Positions 6,268-13,582 of a DNA stretch of 16,378 nucleotides are shown here, one piece after another. How positions within the stretch are numbered: position 1 is the first letter of the stretch; the number at the start of each line of letters is the position of its first letter. A program made the translations under genes and the position numbers. The DNA lies in NCBI GenBank assembly GCA_009927255.1, contig RFNJ01000116.1:1-16378 (forward strand), written 5' to 3'. The notes under the pieces were generated by a model that worked only from the letters and a program-made list of their open reading frames with translations, ran no database searches and was not told the DNA's origin. The DNA comes from Pseudomonadota bacterium (lineage in GTDB: Bacteria > Pseudomonadota > Alphaproteobacteria > UBA2136 > UBA6156).

Positions 6268-6738
6268 CTATTTTTGGGCATCCAGCCACGCCACCACATC
6301 GGCAAAGTGATTCTTGGCGTCTACTTTTGGCCACACCTGTTTTATCGCGCCAGCGCCGTCCAGCAGGTAAGTCACGCGCGCCATGCCCATATAAGTCTTC
6401 CCATACATGCTTTTTTGCTGCCACGTGCCATAAGCGTCGGCCACTTTGTGGTCGGCATCGCCCAGCAGGGTAAAGTTAAGCCCCTCTTTTTCCTCAAACT
6501 TTTTCAAAAGGTCAGATTTATCTGGCGAAATCCCCAACACCACCACCCCCCGTTTGGCCAATTCCGCCTTGCCATCACGTAAATCACAAGCCTGGGTGGT
6601 GCAACCAGGGGTCAAAGCTTTTGGATAGAAATAAATAAGTGTCCACTTACCAAGCGAATTCCTCAAATTCACCATTTTCCCGTTCTGATCAGGTAAGGTA
6701 AAGTCCGGGGCTTGGGTTCCAACGGTCAGCAGCGTCAT
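6268..6738 (-). CDS. bcp: Thioredoxin-dependent peroxiredoxin, Bcp/PrxQ type
   Basis: This enzyme reduces hydrogen peroxide and organic hydroperoxides in the cytoplasm, using thioredoxin. The 156-residue length is typical. PDFTLPDQNG (11-20) opens the thioredoxin fold. YFYPKALTPGCTTQACDLRD (36-55) contains the peroxidatic Cys46 and the resolving Cys51 in the five-residue spacing of the atypical two-cysteine BCP class. The usual aspartate-asparagine after PK is replaced by Ala-Leu, a tolerated variation. GISPDKSDLLKKFEEKEGLNFTLLGD and ARVTYLLDGAG match the rest of the fold. AGAGAAAG precedes the ATG. It is divergently arranged with the SecB-like gene across about 120 bases and probably has its own promoter there. 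Confidence 0.95.
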   Translation of the reverse strand: MTLLTVGTQAPDFTLPDQNGKMVNLRNSLGKWTLIYFYPKALTPGCTTQACDLRDGKAELAKRGVVVLGISPDKSDLLKKFEEKEGLNFTLLGDADHKVADAYGTWQQKSMYGKTYMGMARVTYLLDGAGAIKQVWPKVDAKNHFADVVAWLDAQK

Positions 6739-6858
6739 GGCATTTCTTTCTCTTGAATGTGCCTACATCCTAAGCAGACCTTCACAAAAAAGCAATCTCA
6801 AAACGTGCCAAACGGCGTATAAAGCATAAAGTATCAGCCCAATAAAGGTAAAAGACCC

Positions 6859-7326
6859 ATGCCCGCCAAAGCCAAGCCAGCCAAAAAACCCCAACCAACC
6901 AAAAATACAAGCAAAATCAATCCTAAAAAGCCCACCGCAGCCCCAGCCAAAACCCCCTTCAACCCCCTCGCTATGTGGCTGGAAGACGCCTCTTTGGAAG
7001 TCCTCCGCCCCGCCAGCAGCTACGCCGTGGGCGAAAGGCAGCTCGAATTCGCCGTCCGTGCCAATCATGCAACAGCGCAACAGGGGGATAACATCAAACT
7101 TACGCTGTTGCTCCGCGCACACATCCATGCCAGCAACCAAACCCTCGCCATAGCCGAAATTAGCCATTCTGCCATAATTAAAACCTTGTTAAATAACCAC
7201 AATCTCGCCGAATCCTTCGCCGCCCTCTACCCCACCGCCCGCCAATCCCTCGCCAATCTCTTAGCCCTCTCCGGCCACAATCCCCCATTGCCAGAAGCGC
7301 TAGAAGCCAACGCCACCAAGGCTTAG
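6859..7326 (+). CDS. SecB-like export chaperone with a basic N-terminal extension
   Basis: Residues 36-148 fit the SecB fold in layout. A strand-rich half has SLEVLRP early and a DNIKLTLLLRAHIHASNQTLAIAEISHSAI stretch (split here by register) resembling SecB's core strands. A C-terminal part, YPTARQSLANLLALSGHNPPLP (124-145), mirrors the SecB segment FPYAR...I..L...G.FPPL. SecB binds unfolded preproteins and passes them to SecA. Identity is low by eye, and residues 1-35 are an extra Lys/Pro/Ala-rich tail that ordinary SecB lacks. AAGG lies about 11 bases before the ATG. A terminator follows at 7347-7372. It could instead be another SecB-domain protein, such as a toxin-antitoxin-associated one, but no toxin pair is adjacent. 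If it is the only SecB, the classical gene has diverged strongly. Confidence 0.65.
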   Translation: MPAKAKPAKKPQPTKNTSKINPKKPTAAPAKTPFNPLAMWLEDASLEVLRPASSYAVGERQLEFAVRANHATAQQGDNIKLTLLLRAHIHASNQTLAIAEISHSAIIKTLLNNHNLAESFAALYPTARQSLANLLALSGHNPPLPEALEANATKA

Positions 7327-7346
7327 CAGGGATTCTACCCTCACCT

Positions 7347-7372
7347 AAAAAGCCCCACCAAGGGGCTTTTCT
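7347..7372 (+). terminator. Rho-independent terminator of the SecB-like gene
   Basis: AAAAGCCCC pairs with GGGGCTTTT around accaa, followed by CTCTCT, 20 bases after the stop. Confidence 0.85.
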
Positions 7373-7495
7373 CTCTCATAAACAAAAGTTGCATAAATAT
7401 AACAACCAACATCATTAAAATCACACTCAAATATATTTACATTCATGAAATCAACACAATAACCATTAAAAAACCAAAACTCAAAAACCACACAA

Positions 7496-7521
7496 CAAAA
7501 AAAGCGGCCATCGCCGCCTTT
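7496..7521 (-). terminator. Rho-independent terminator of the YggT gene
   Basis: On the minus strand AAAG-GCGGC-gatg-GCCGC is followed by TTTTTTT (stem 7504-7508 with 7513-7517), 15 bases past the stop. The stretch 7373-7495 between the two convergent terminators is A/T-rich and holds nothing else I can identify. Confidence 0.85.
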
Positions 7522-7535
7522 CTAATATATTGATA

Positions 7536-7835
7536 TTACTGCGATATTTCGTGAGCAAACCGACTAATCACATGCAGCACACCCGTCCGGAAGAACGTAA
7601 TCGCAATAATCACCACCACCGGGGTCAGGTCCAGCCCACCCACTAGCGGCACATAACGGCGCACATATTGGAAAACCGGCTCAGTCAAATTGCGCAAAAT
7701 CCGCACAATCGGGTTCAGCGGGTCAGGGTTGGTCCAGCTAATCACCACCGCAGCCATGATGATAAAGGTATAAATCACCAACAGCGCATTCAAAATCTCA
7801 GCAGCGCTCTCCAAAGGGTAACCAATCACATACAT
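7536..7835 (-). CDS. YggT family membrane protein
   Basis: This is a 99-residue inner-membrane protein with two transmembrane stretches (about 14-34 and 71-90). The family signature lies between them: SWTNPDPLNPIVRILRNLTEP, then RRYVPLVGGLDLTPVVV. YggT proteins are widespread in proteobacteria. Proposed roles include osmotic tolerance and coordination with cell-division or membrane processes, but none is firmly settled. AAGGAG lies about eight bases before the ATG. It is convergent with the SecB-like gene and divergent from the small secreted-protein gene at 7928, with a 92-base shared promoter region. Confidence 0.93.
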   Translation of the reverse strand: MYVIGYPLESAAEILNALLVIYTFIIMAAVVISWTNPDPLNPIVRILRNLTEPVFQYVRRYVPLVGGLDLTPVVVIIAITFFRTGVLHVISRFAHEISQ

Positions 7836-7927
7836 CGTCGCACTCCTTGTTTAATGCTTTCTCTTGCCCTAAGATAACCCCAAAGTAAACCCATATCAAA
7901 CAATTCAATACAATAAAGGTTCATTTC

Positions 7928-8230
7928 ATGCGCATTTCTCTCGCCATCGCCCTCCTCTCCAGCACCATCGCGCTGTCCGCCGCGGCTCAAACCCCCGCCG
8001 CGCCAGCTGTTCTCAAAGCCGGCTCCACCGCCTGCCTCACCCTCAAAGACGCCAAAAACTTCAAACAATACAGCACCAAAGCCCCTGAGTTTGCCGCCGA
8101 CCTCCTCGCCCGCGCCACCTGCTTCGTCAACCAAGAAGACCAACCCGCCATCCCCCAAAGCAAAGCCGACGGCTTCGAAAAGCTCAAATTGCTCAGCGGC
8201 CACACTGTCTGGCTGCCAGCCACGCGCTAG
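7928..8230 (+). CDS. Small secreted protein, 100 aa, unknown function
   Basis: I do not recognise the family. Residues 1-20 form a signal peptide (Arg2, hydrophobic core, SAAA before Gln21). The mature 80 residues have two cysteines (Cys36 and Cys65) in the contexts STACLTLKDAKNF and ARATCFVNQ, likely one disulfide. The sequence then runs to an FEKLKLLSGHTVWLP ending that could be a short beta segment, faintly like the end of an SH3-type fold. AAAGG lies about nine bases before the ATG. It precedes the TraU-like gene by 47 bases in the same direction, so it might belong to that transcript, though its composition is more C-biased. It has the same size class and two-cysteine pattern as the 93-aa protein at 239-520, but I see no clear sequence relationship. 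Confidence 0.7.
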   Translation: MRISLAIALLSSTIALSAAAQTPAAPAVLKAGSTACLTLKDAKNFKQYSTKAPEFAADLLARATCFVNQEDQPAIPQSKADGFEKLKLLSGHTVWLPATR

Positions 8231-8277
8231 CCACCATTCCCCTTGCTAACGCGCCCCCACAGCGCCATCATTAAGTT

Positions 8278-9642
8278 ATGAAGTCTTATAAATTCAACAT
8301 TGTCATATGGGGTGTGGCAATGTTTGTTATGGCCATCGCTTCAATATCTCAGCCAACTTATGCCGAAGCCAACAATACCGATACCATCCATACCGGCGAC
8401 AACCCCTTCACTACCGGTGAAGACTCCAACCCCGACGGTACCCCCACCGTCCAAACCATCCCCGAAGGCGATCTTGGTAGCAACAAGCTGGAAAAAGCAT
8501 CTCTCATAAGCACCATGAACTACCCCAGCTGCCACGAATATAGTGCCAGTATTGCACCGTTGTTATGTATAACACCCGGCCCCACAAGTGGCGGCCGAAC
8601 CTCGGGGTGCATTCACCCATGTAATAAAAAGAACCCTTGTGGTCCCCAGTGCGTACCTTCGTATCGTGGTTCTTTTTCCTACTGGGAACCCGCCGCTCTC
8701 ATCGAAGTTAGCCAACGCAAAGGCTATAGCATGCTATTGCCCGGCGGCGTCGGTAACGAAATCCGCGAACAATCCGCCGTTGGTGATACAGTCGGCCCCC
8801 GCTGGTTCTTTGATGTCCGCATTTGGGCCATCAACGGCGATGGCGGCAAAGCCCGCCACCAAACCGCCGGCAGCACGCTGGGCGACCAATCCCGCGTCTG
8901 CGGCCTCAATAAAAATCGCTCAGGTGGCCCTGTTGATGCTATGCAAGGCTACGGCATTAAATTGAAACAATTCAGTAAGGGCGGCGCAAGTGGCCCCGGT
9001 GGCTCATGGGAAGCCTATATTTCTGATGATAAGACCGATTGGGCCATTGACCAAGGCACCACACCTCAAGAAGTCTCACTTGAAGATCTCACCAACCTTG
9101 AAAATGGCTGCAAAAACGGCATGATTGACGAGAAAAAATGCTGGGGCAATGTTGAACTACCGTCTGGTTGGGTTAGTCACCCCCACCAAGCCGTTGCCGC
9201 CATAACCGCTGGTTGGCGGGCCTTCAAAACCAAAGCCCAAGGCAAAGTCTCTCCTCCAGGCTCACAAGGTTACTATAAAATTAATATGGACTATCCCTTC
9301 ATCAAACGCGCCAGTGAACATGCGGGTAGCATGCCCATTCCCGGCGGCGGGGCAGGGGGCGGCAGCAAATGGATGGGCTCCGATTGCTTCAAACCCGGCG
9401 ACCCCGGTACGGGTGAAGGCGGCGTAGCCTGGTTTACCAACGCCCAACAAAAAATCAAACCTGAAGAACTGCCACAAAGAATTCAGGAAATGCAAAAAGG
9501 CGATAACTCAAAAATAGCCGACCTTCATTCAGGCGTATTTATCTTTACAGTATGGGTTTATACAAAATGTACCCTCTTTACCGGTGCCGATGGTTACAAT
9601 GTTCAACCTGCACCCGGCTGCTCCGATCAACACTCATCTTAA
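8278..9642 (+). CDS. TraU-like cysteine-rich secreted conjugation/T4SS protein
   Basis: This is a 454-residue exported protein. A signal peptide is at about 1-29 (TYA before Glu30). Twelve cysteines are present (85, 97, 111, 115, 121, 125, 208, 278, 288, 370, 431, 448). The segment SYWEPAALIEVSQRKGYSMLLPGG (split; core at 135-144) resembles TraU's GFWEPARLVEV region, and the ending FIFTVWVYTKC resembles TraU's C-terminal segment. TraU proteins are periplasmic parts of F-type mating-pair formation and depend on disulfides. The TraF-like thioredoxin-fold gene starts six bases later, a fitting partner. The protein is longer than F TraU (about 330), with Gly/Pro-rich inserts (352-363, 372-382). 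No ribosome site precedes the ATG. G and C are more balanced than in neighbouring plus-strand genes, hinting at a different history. The assignment rests on motif-level likeness. Confidence 0.62.
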   Translation: MKSYKFNIVIWGVAMFVMAIASISQPTYAEANNTDTIHTGDNPFTTGEDSNPDGTPTVQTIPEGDLGSNKLEKASLISTMNYPSCHEYSASIAPLLCITPGPTSGGRTSGCIHPCNKKNPCGPQCVPSYRGSFSYWEPAALIEVSQRKGYSMLLPGGVGNEIREQSAVGDTVGPRWFFDVRIWAINGDGGKARHQTAGSTLGDQSRVCGLNKNRSGGPVDAMQGYGIKLKQFSKGGASGPGGSWEAYISDDKTDWAIDQGTTPQEVSLEDLTNLENGCKNGMIDEKKCWGNVELPSGWVSHPHQAVAAITAGWRAFKTKAQGKVSPPGSQGYYKINMDYPFIKRASEHAGSMPIPGGGAGGGSKWMGSDCFKPGDPGTGEGGVAWFTNAQQKIKPEELPQRIQEMQKGDNSKIADLHSGVFIFTVWVYTKCTLFTGADGYNVQPAPGCSDQHSS

Positions 9643-9648
9643 TTAACT

Positions 9649-10572
9649 ATGAAAAACAAAAAAAACAATAAGGTAAAATGGGTGGTGGCCTTAATTTTGG
9701 CCGCACCAAGCATAGCTTTTACCCAACCCGACAAATACACCCCCTGCCTCAACTACTTCAGCGTCGGCGAAACCACCTGCCAACCCATCGCCGCCACGCC
9801 GGTCAATCAACCCACAGCCCAGCCAACCGCCCAAGCCCAACCCACCAACCCCGTCGACCAATACCTCGCCAACTACGGCAAACCCCCACGTGAATTTGTC
9901 GAATTCTACCTCAACCCCACCCCCGAGAACGCCCTCAAATGGACGCAAACCTACAACAACCTGATGCTCCGCAGCCAAGCCCTCAGCCGCAGCTGGGCGC
10001 AGGCCGAACAAGTCTACAACCGCGCCCTGCAAAGCGGCCAAATCACCACCAGCACCGCGGTCAGCGGCCTTCCTCCGGTGACAGACCTTGGCATCCCCCT
10101 CGCCACCGATGCCCAACCTCAAGCCACACCCCAACAACCCCAACCAACCGCCCAAGCCGCCCCCCAACCCCGCAGCCAACCCCTCACCATCGGCGCCTTT
10201 AATCCCGCCGCCAGCGGCCCCACCCGCCTCACCTACTATTTCAGTGCCAACTGCCCGTTCTGCGCGCGCCTCACCCCCCAGCTGCAAGCCCTCAAGCAAG
10301 AAATGGGCGATAATCTCGCTATCACCTGCGTCGACGTCACCCCGCTCTCCCCCACCCACCGCCCATCACCCGAAAACATGCAAGGCAAGCTCAACTGTAG
10401 CTGGCGCGCTGCCCCGGAAGCCGAAATCCAAAGCGCCAACGTCCGCCAAACCCCCACCCTGCTGGTGCAAAAACCCGGCCAAACCGAACCCACCCGCATC
10501 GCCGGCTACCTCCCCCCCGACCAACTCCGCACCTACCTCCAATCCCCTCAGCCATCAGGTCGAATTTTCTAG
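9649..10572 (+). CDS. TraF-like periplasmic thioredoxin-fold protein of a T4SS
   Basis: This is a 307-residue protein. A signal sequence lies at 1-25 (basic start, then WVVALILAAPSIAF). A TraF-type helical part contains FYLNPTPENALKWTQTYNN (split here; about 86-105), very like the NPTPEN motif of F-type TraF. A Pro/Gln/Ala-rich linker follows at about 145-180. The C-terminal thioredoxin fold (about 185-300) has a CPFC site (202-205) and the cis-proline TP at 258-259. In the F system TraF helps fold disulfide-rich Tra proteins and pilus assembly factors. F TraF itself lacks the CxxC, whereas many relatives keep it, as here. The 6-base spacing from the TraU-like gene implies one transcript, and that protein's twelve cysteines are plausible substrates. 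No ribosome site precedes the ATG. A hairpin at 10578-10597 follows. Confidence 0.78.
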   Translation: MKNKKNNKVKWVVALILAAPSIAFTQPDKYTPCLNYFSVGETTCQPIAATPVNQPTAQPTAQAQPTNPVDQYLANYGKPPREFVEFYLNPTPENALKWTQTYNNLMLRSQALSRSWAQAEQVYNRALQSGQITTSTAVSGLPPVTDLGIPLATDAQPQATPQQPQPTAQAAPQPRSQPLTIGAFNPAASGPTRLTYYFSANCPFCARLTPQLQALKQEMGDNLAITCVDVTPLSPTHRPSPENMQGKLNCSWRAAPEAEIQSANVRQTPTLLVQKPGQTEPTRIAGYLPPDQLRTYLQSPQPSGRIF

Positions 10573-10577
10573 TAAAA

Positions 10578-10600
10578 AACCGACATCTATGCCGGTTGTT
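10578..10600 (+). terminator. Probable terminator after the TraF-like gene
   Basis: AACCG (10578-10582) pairs with CGGTT (10593-10597), with weak internal CAT/ATG pairing, and GTTAT follows. The stem is short and it lies six bases past the stop. It may also serve the convergent gene at 10628. Confidence 0.5.
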
Positions 10601-10627
10601 ATATCTAAAGCTAAGTTATGAGAAGAC

Positions 10628-11044
10628 CTATGAAAGTTCTTTATTTGGCCCCAGTATCTCTGTCACCATAGCATTCATACGGGCATAAGTTTTAGGGTCT
10701 AAACGCTTAGCAATAGCGTCTAAATCAGCTACAACATCTCCGTCCTCACGTGTTAAAGTAGTTCCACTCTTAAATTTAGCAAAAACATCTTCAATATCAA
10801 TGCAAGAAATAAGCTCAGATGCCCCCATCATCTCAACGTCCATCATATGGCTTTTGGCTTCATCTGGGTCCATCTCATTAACTCCCCTCAAAGCCAAAGT
10901 TACAATGTTGGTTAGGCGTGTACGTGCCTCTGTGGGATTTGCTGTTACGTAATGGTGAAGGCTATTAACTGGCTGTTCGGCTGCTTTAAGAAAGCTTTCA
11001 ACTGTTTGCTCAACAAAACTCGGAACATCAATCTGGTATGTCAT
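10628..11044 (-). CDS. Hypothetical cytoplasmic protein, 138 aa, inserted antisense in the T4SS cluster
   Basis: I do not recognise this protein. It is soluble and mostly helical by composition, acidic, without a signal, membrane segment or cysteine cluster (one Cys). Visible stretches are FVEQTVESFLKAAEQPVNSL, ARTRLTNIVTLALRGVNEMDPDEAK and a C-terminal LDPKTYARMNAMVTEILG. A strong ribosome site (GAGGAG) sits seven bases before the ATG, so it is likely expressed. Its DNA is poorer in G+C than its neighbours and lacks their strong C bias, which suggests a later arrival or looser constraint. It is convergent with the TraF-like gene and divergent from the coupling-protein unit, with about 160 bases between the two starts. 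It could be a regulator or cargo, but nothing in the sequence shows that. Confidence 0.7.
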   Translation of the reverse strand: MTYQIDVPSFVEQTVESFLKAAEQPVNSLHHYVTANPTEARTRLTNIVTLALRGVNEMDPDEAKSHMMDVEMMGASELISCIDIEDVFAKFKSGTTLTREDGDVVADLDAIAKRLDPKTYARMNAMVTEILGPNKELS

Positions 11045-11203
11045 TGATTATCTCCTCATACAGTTTTTAACGATAATATCAATATGGAAACCACCCCACA
11101 AAATTTCAACCCCCAGACTTCCGATTTCTGACGCCCAACTTCAAAATGTCAGCCCCCGCTTGCCATCCTCCCCATAAAAGCCCACAATCAAAACAGAAAA
11201 ACC

Positions 11204-11530
11204 ATGGCCGAATCCGCAACCACCGTCAGCCTCCACAAGCCCGCCAGCCGCAGCTTGGCGGTCGAAAGGCTCATCTGGGCGCTCAAACCGCTCGGCCTGC
11301 TGGTGCTATTGCTATGGATTGGCTACCCCGCCACTGCCGATAGGCCCGACCACTCCCGCGTCGCCCTGCTAGCCTTTCTGTTCGGTGCCGCCTACGGTCT
11401 GGTGATCCACGGCCCCACCCTGAAAAAATACATCGTCCTCCCGCAAACCGGCACCCGCCAACGCACCAACCGCGTCCCCGAAGACTACTACTGGGGCCAC
11501 GTGGAACAAACCCTCTTCGACAACCGCTGA
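11204..11530 (+). CDS. Small two-helix membrane protein, apparent detached N-terminal domain of the coupling protein
   Basis: This 108-residue protein has a basic cytoplasmic start, transmembrane helix 1 at about 26-44, a short loop (YPATADRPDHSR), helix 2 at about 52-69, and a cytoplasmic tail ending VPEDYYWGHVEQTLFDNR. This is the layout of the membrane anchor of VirD4/TraD coupling proteins, except that the loop is short. The frame continues, after TGA TAG and four sense codons, into the ATG of the coupling ATPase at 11546. The two genes therefore look like one ancestral protein split at the end of the anchor, or an anchor gene paired with a soluble ATPase. No clear ribosome site precedes the ATG (only AGAAAAACC). 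Both halves would be made from one transcript and probably reassemble at the inner membrane. Confidence 0.78.
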   Translation: MAESATTVSLHKPASRSLAVERLIWALKPLGLLVLLLWIGYPATADRPDHSRVALLAFLFGAAYGLVIHGPTLKKYIVLPQTGTRQRTNRVPEDYYWGHVEQTLFDNR

Positions 11531-11545
11531 TAGTCAAGCCACTCC

Positions 11546-12979
11546 ATGCAAGCCAATAACCTGCTCCTCCCGTCGGACCTCCTCAGCCGCCATTGCCTCG
11601 GCATCGCCGCCACGGGGGGCGGTAAATCCAACTTCCTCAACCTCATCCTTAAGCAGCAAATGATGCGCGGCGGCGGCGTCATCCACATCGACGGTAAAAA
11701 CAACAAAGACGCCATCCGCGAGTTTCTTACGTTAGCCAAACAACACAACCGCTGGCACGACGTCCGCATCATCAACATCGACGACGCCGCACTTAGCAAC
11801 ACCTACAACCCCCTCCTGCGCGGCGACGCCGAAGAGCTGACAACCCGCATCATGCTGCTCATCAGCGGCGGCGGCGATAGCTTCTTCCGCTCGCAAGCCA
11901 GCAAAGGCTTGGGCGCCATCACCGGCCTGGTCAAAAAAATGGGCCTGCCCTTCAGCTTCACCGATTTATCCGTCCTCATGGGAAGCGACGGCGCCCTGCG
12001 CTACCTGCTGCGCGAAGGCCCCAAAGACACCCGCGAATACTTCGATTTCAAAATGTTTTTTGACCAGTTGTTAGAAACCGACCGCCGCAGCGGCGCCATG
12101 CAAGTCTCTGAAAAGAAGCTCCAACACACCTTCGGTGACCTCTTAGGTCGCCTCGCCGCCTACGCCCGCGGCCAAGCGCGAGACGTCTTAAACAGCTACA
12201 ACCCCGAAGTCGACCTGCTCCACGCAATTAAGGAAAATCTGCTGGTCTATGTGGCCTTGCCCATGCTCTCCAAAGCCGAAGTCGCCACCGACTTCGCCAA
12301 GATTTTCCTGTCGGATTTACGCACTGCGGTGGGCCAACTGCAAAACATCCCCCCCGAGCAACGCCCCAACCCCACCTTTCTCTGCCTGATGGACGAGTTC
12401 AGCAGCTACGCCATGCCCACGCTGGCGCCATTGTTCGAGCAAGCCCGCTCCGCCAACGTCTGCCTGTTCCCCTTCATCCAAACCGTCAGCAGTCTGTCTG
12501 ATAAAGAACGCGGTCTCAGCCAAGACTTCGCCCTGAAAATCTTGGGTAACACATGGAATAAAATCAGCTTTGTCTTAAAAGACCCCGAATCCTGCAAACA
12601 AATGTCCGAAATCGCCGGCCAAGCGCTGAAGGAATTCGTCAGCCAAAGCTATAGCGAAAACATCGGCTTCGCCAGCGGCAAGGAAGACGCATCGATGTTG
12701 CTCACCGCCAACCGGGGCCGCGGTTTCAGCGAATCCAAGCGTGTGGAATACGACGCCATCGCCCGCCCCGAAGACTTCAGCAACCTTAAAGTAGGGGAGG
12801 GGATCTACATCGGCCCCAGTGGCGTGGTGAAGGTCAAGGTGCCCTTGGTCAAACTCAAAAAAGACAGCGGCGATATCGACTTCCCCCGCTTCCGCATGCC
12901 CCCCCAAGTCGGCCTCGCGGTGGCCGACAAATACCACATGTTCTCCGCCACCGGCGGCACCGCCCCCAACCTCGGCTAA
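11546..12979 (+). CDS. Type IV coupling ATPase, VirD4/TraD family, lacking the membrane anchor
   Basis: This is a 477-residue RecA-like hexameric ATPase that would bring substrates to the secretion channel. Walker A is ATGGGKS (22-28), following RHCLGIA. Walker B is FLCLMDEF with Asp283-Glu284. PFIQTVSS (309-316) supplies the sensor glutamine, and ILGNTWNKISFVLKDPESCKQMSEIAG (split here; about 332-358) is the typical TraD/TraG strand-and-helix after it. A beta-rich end (GEGIYIGPSGVVKVKVPLV) closes the motor. It has no transmembrane segment: the anchor is encoded separately just upstream in the same frame. It is shorter than F TraD (over 700) and lacks the long acidic C-terminal tail used for docking. 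No ribosome site precedes the ATG, 15 bases after the previous stop, so it probably depends on coupled translation. The substrate, DNA or protein, is unknown. Confidence 0.88.
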   Translation: MQANNLLLPSDLLSRHCLGIAATGGGKSNFLNLILKQQMMRGGGVIHIDGKNNKDAIREFLTLAKQHNRWHDVRIINIDDAALSNTYNPLLRGDAEELTTRIMLLISGGGDSFFRSQASKGLGAITGLVKKMGLPFSFTDLSVLMGSDGALRYLLREGPKDTREYFDFKMFFDQLLETDRRSGAMQVSEKKLQHTFGDLLGRLAAYARGQARDVLNSYNPEVDLLHAIKENLLVYVALPMLSKAEVATDFAKIFLSDLRTAVGQLQNIPPEQRPNPTFLCLMDEFSSYAMPTLAPLFEQARSANVCLFPFIQTVSSLSDKERGLSQDFALKILGNTWNKISFVLKDPESCKQMSEIAGQALKEFVSQSYSENIGFASGKEDASMLLTANRGRGFSESKRVEYDAIARPEDFSNLKVGEGIYIGPSGVVKVKVPLVKLKKDSGDIDFPRFRMPPQVGLAVADKYHMFSATGGTAPNLG

Positions 12980-13237
12980 CAATCTGCCTTCCTATATTCC
13001 TAACCTCAACTAAAAAGCACCCAACCAAGGCCGCCCGTCCTCGAATGGCCTACACGAGATAAGCTCAACACCCCAATCTCACGGCCATTCGGGGACCCAC
13101 CAACCCTCTCGCTTCGTCCGCGCCTTGTAAGCACGGACAAATGCTCTTCATTGTTCTCCCAATAGGGAAGGGGGGCGCAACCCTTGACCCCCCCCACAAA
13201 AAGCCGTAAAACCAAAAGACGACCAGAAAGCCCTCGC
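12980..13237. other. Spacer with repeat B2 and further hairpins
   Basis: After the ATPase stop come AAAAAGCACCCAACC, repeat B2 (13037-13096), the conserved tail CGCTTCGTCC, a hairpin GTCCG/CGGAC (13115-13137) and a run of G paired with a run of C around 13168-13195. A TTG in frame at 13184 has no ribosome site and codes a Pro/Lys/Arg stretch, so I place the next gene start at 13238. Confidence 0.55.
13037..13096 (+). repeat. Family B hairpin repeat, copy B2
   Basis: GTCCTCGAATGGCC (13037-13050) pairs with GGCCATTCGGGGAC (13083-13096) over 14 bp with one G-T. The loop (13051-13082) is 32 bases and differs from copy B3. Conserved flanks extend to GGCCGCCC on the left and CCACCAAC...CTCGCTTCGTCC on the right, ending at 13119. 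Confidence 0.85.
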
Positions 13238-13522
13238 ATGATCGAAACCTTCGCCGTCTTCTATGTTGATTACCTTGAGCCACTGCTGCGCGTTGCCTTC
13301 TTTTTGATCATCGCCATAGTGTTGCTTTATTTCATCAACCTCATACGCGATGCTAAGGAGAAAGGCAACATCATAAACGCCATATTTTCCAGCATGATAA
13401 AGCTGATAACTGCCATCTTTGTCTGGTCAGGTCACGCGCTGGTATGGTCGGGTAAAACGTTGCTAAAAACCATCACTGTTATAATTGCAGTCATCCGCGA
13501 CTTCTTCGGCTCCAGAATTTAG
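13238..13522 (+). CDS. Small membrane protein, 94 aa, T4SS-associated, unknown
   Basis: I do not recognise the family. The protein begins MIETFAVFYVDYLEPLLRV. It has a clear transmembrane helix at about 16-35 (LLRVAFFLIIAIVLLYFINL), a basic/acidic patch RDAKEKG, then a second hydrophobic or amphipathic stretch at 50-65 and a third at 74-90 ending in RDFFGSRI. It is probably an inner-membrane protein with two or three segments. Only a weak ribosome site (AGAAAG) precedes the ATG. It lies between the coupling ATPase and the lipoprotein gene in the same direction, 60 bases before the latter, so a role in the same secretion machine is likely by position only. Size and hydrophobicity would also fit a small channel or pilin-like component, but no signature supports either. 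Confidence 0.65.
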   Translation: MIETFAVFYVDYLEPLLRVAFFLIIAIVLLYFINLIRDAKEKGNIINAIFSSMIKLITAIFVWSGHALVWSGKTLLKTITVIIAVIRDFFGSRI

Positions 13523-13582
13523 TTGCCAACCCATCACGCCCCCTTTTATCTTGCTAAGTAACAAAGGCCAAAGGGGTGCCCC

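Noticed and set aside
11528..11548. Recoding or stop readthrough joining the anchor and the ATPase
   Set aside because: Two different stops in tandem (TGA TAG) make readthrough unlikely, and TGG encodes Trp normally. Two proteins are the simpler reading, though the split itself is reported.
13168..13195. G-run/C-run stretch before 13238 as an oriT or origin
   Set aside because: It can form a hairpin, but no nick-site motif, relaxase gene or iterons are present.
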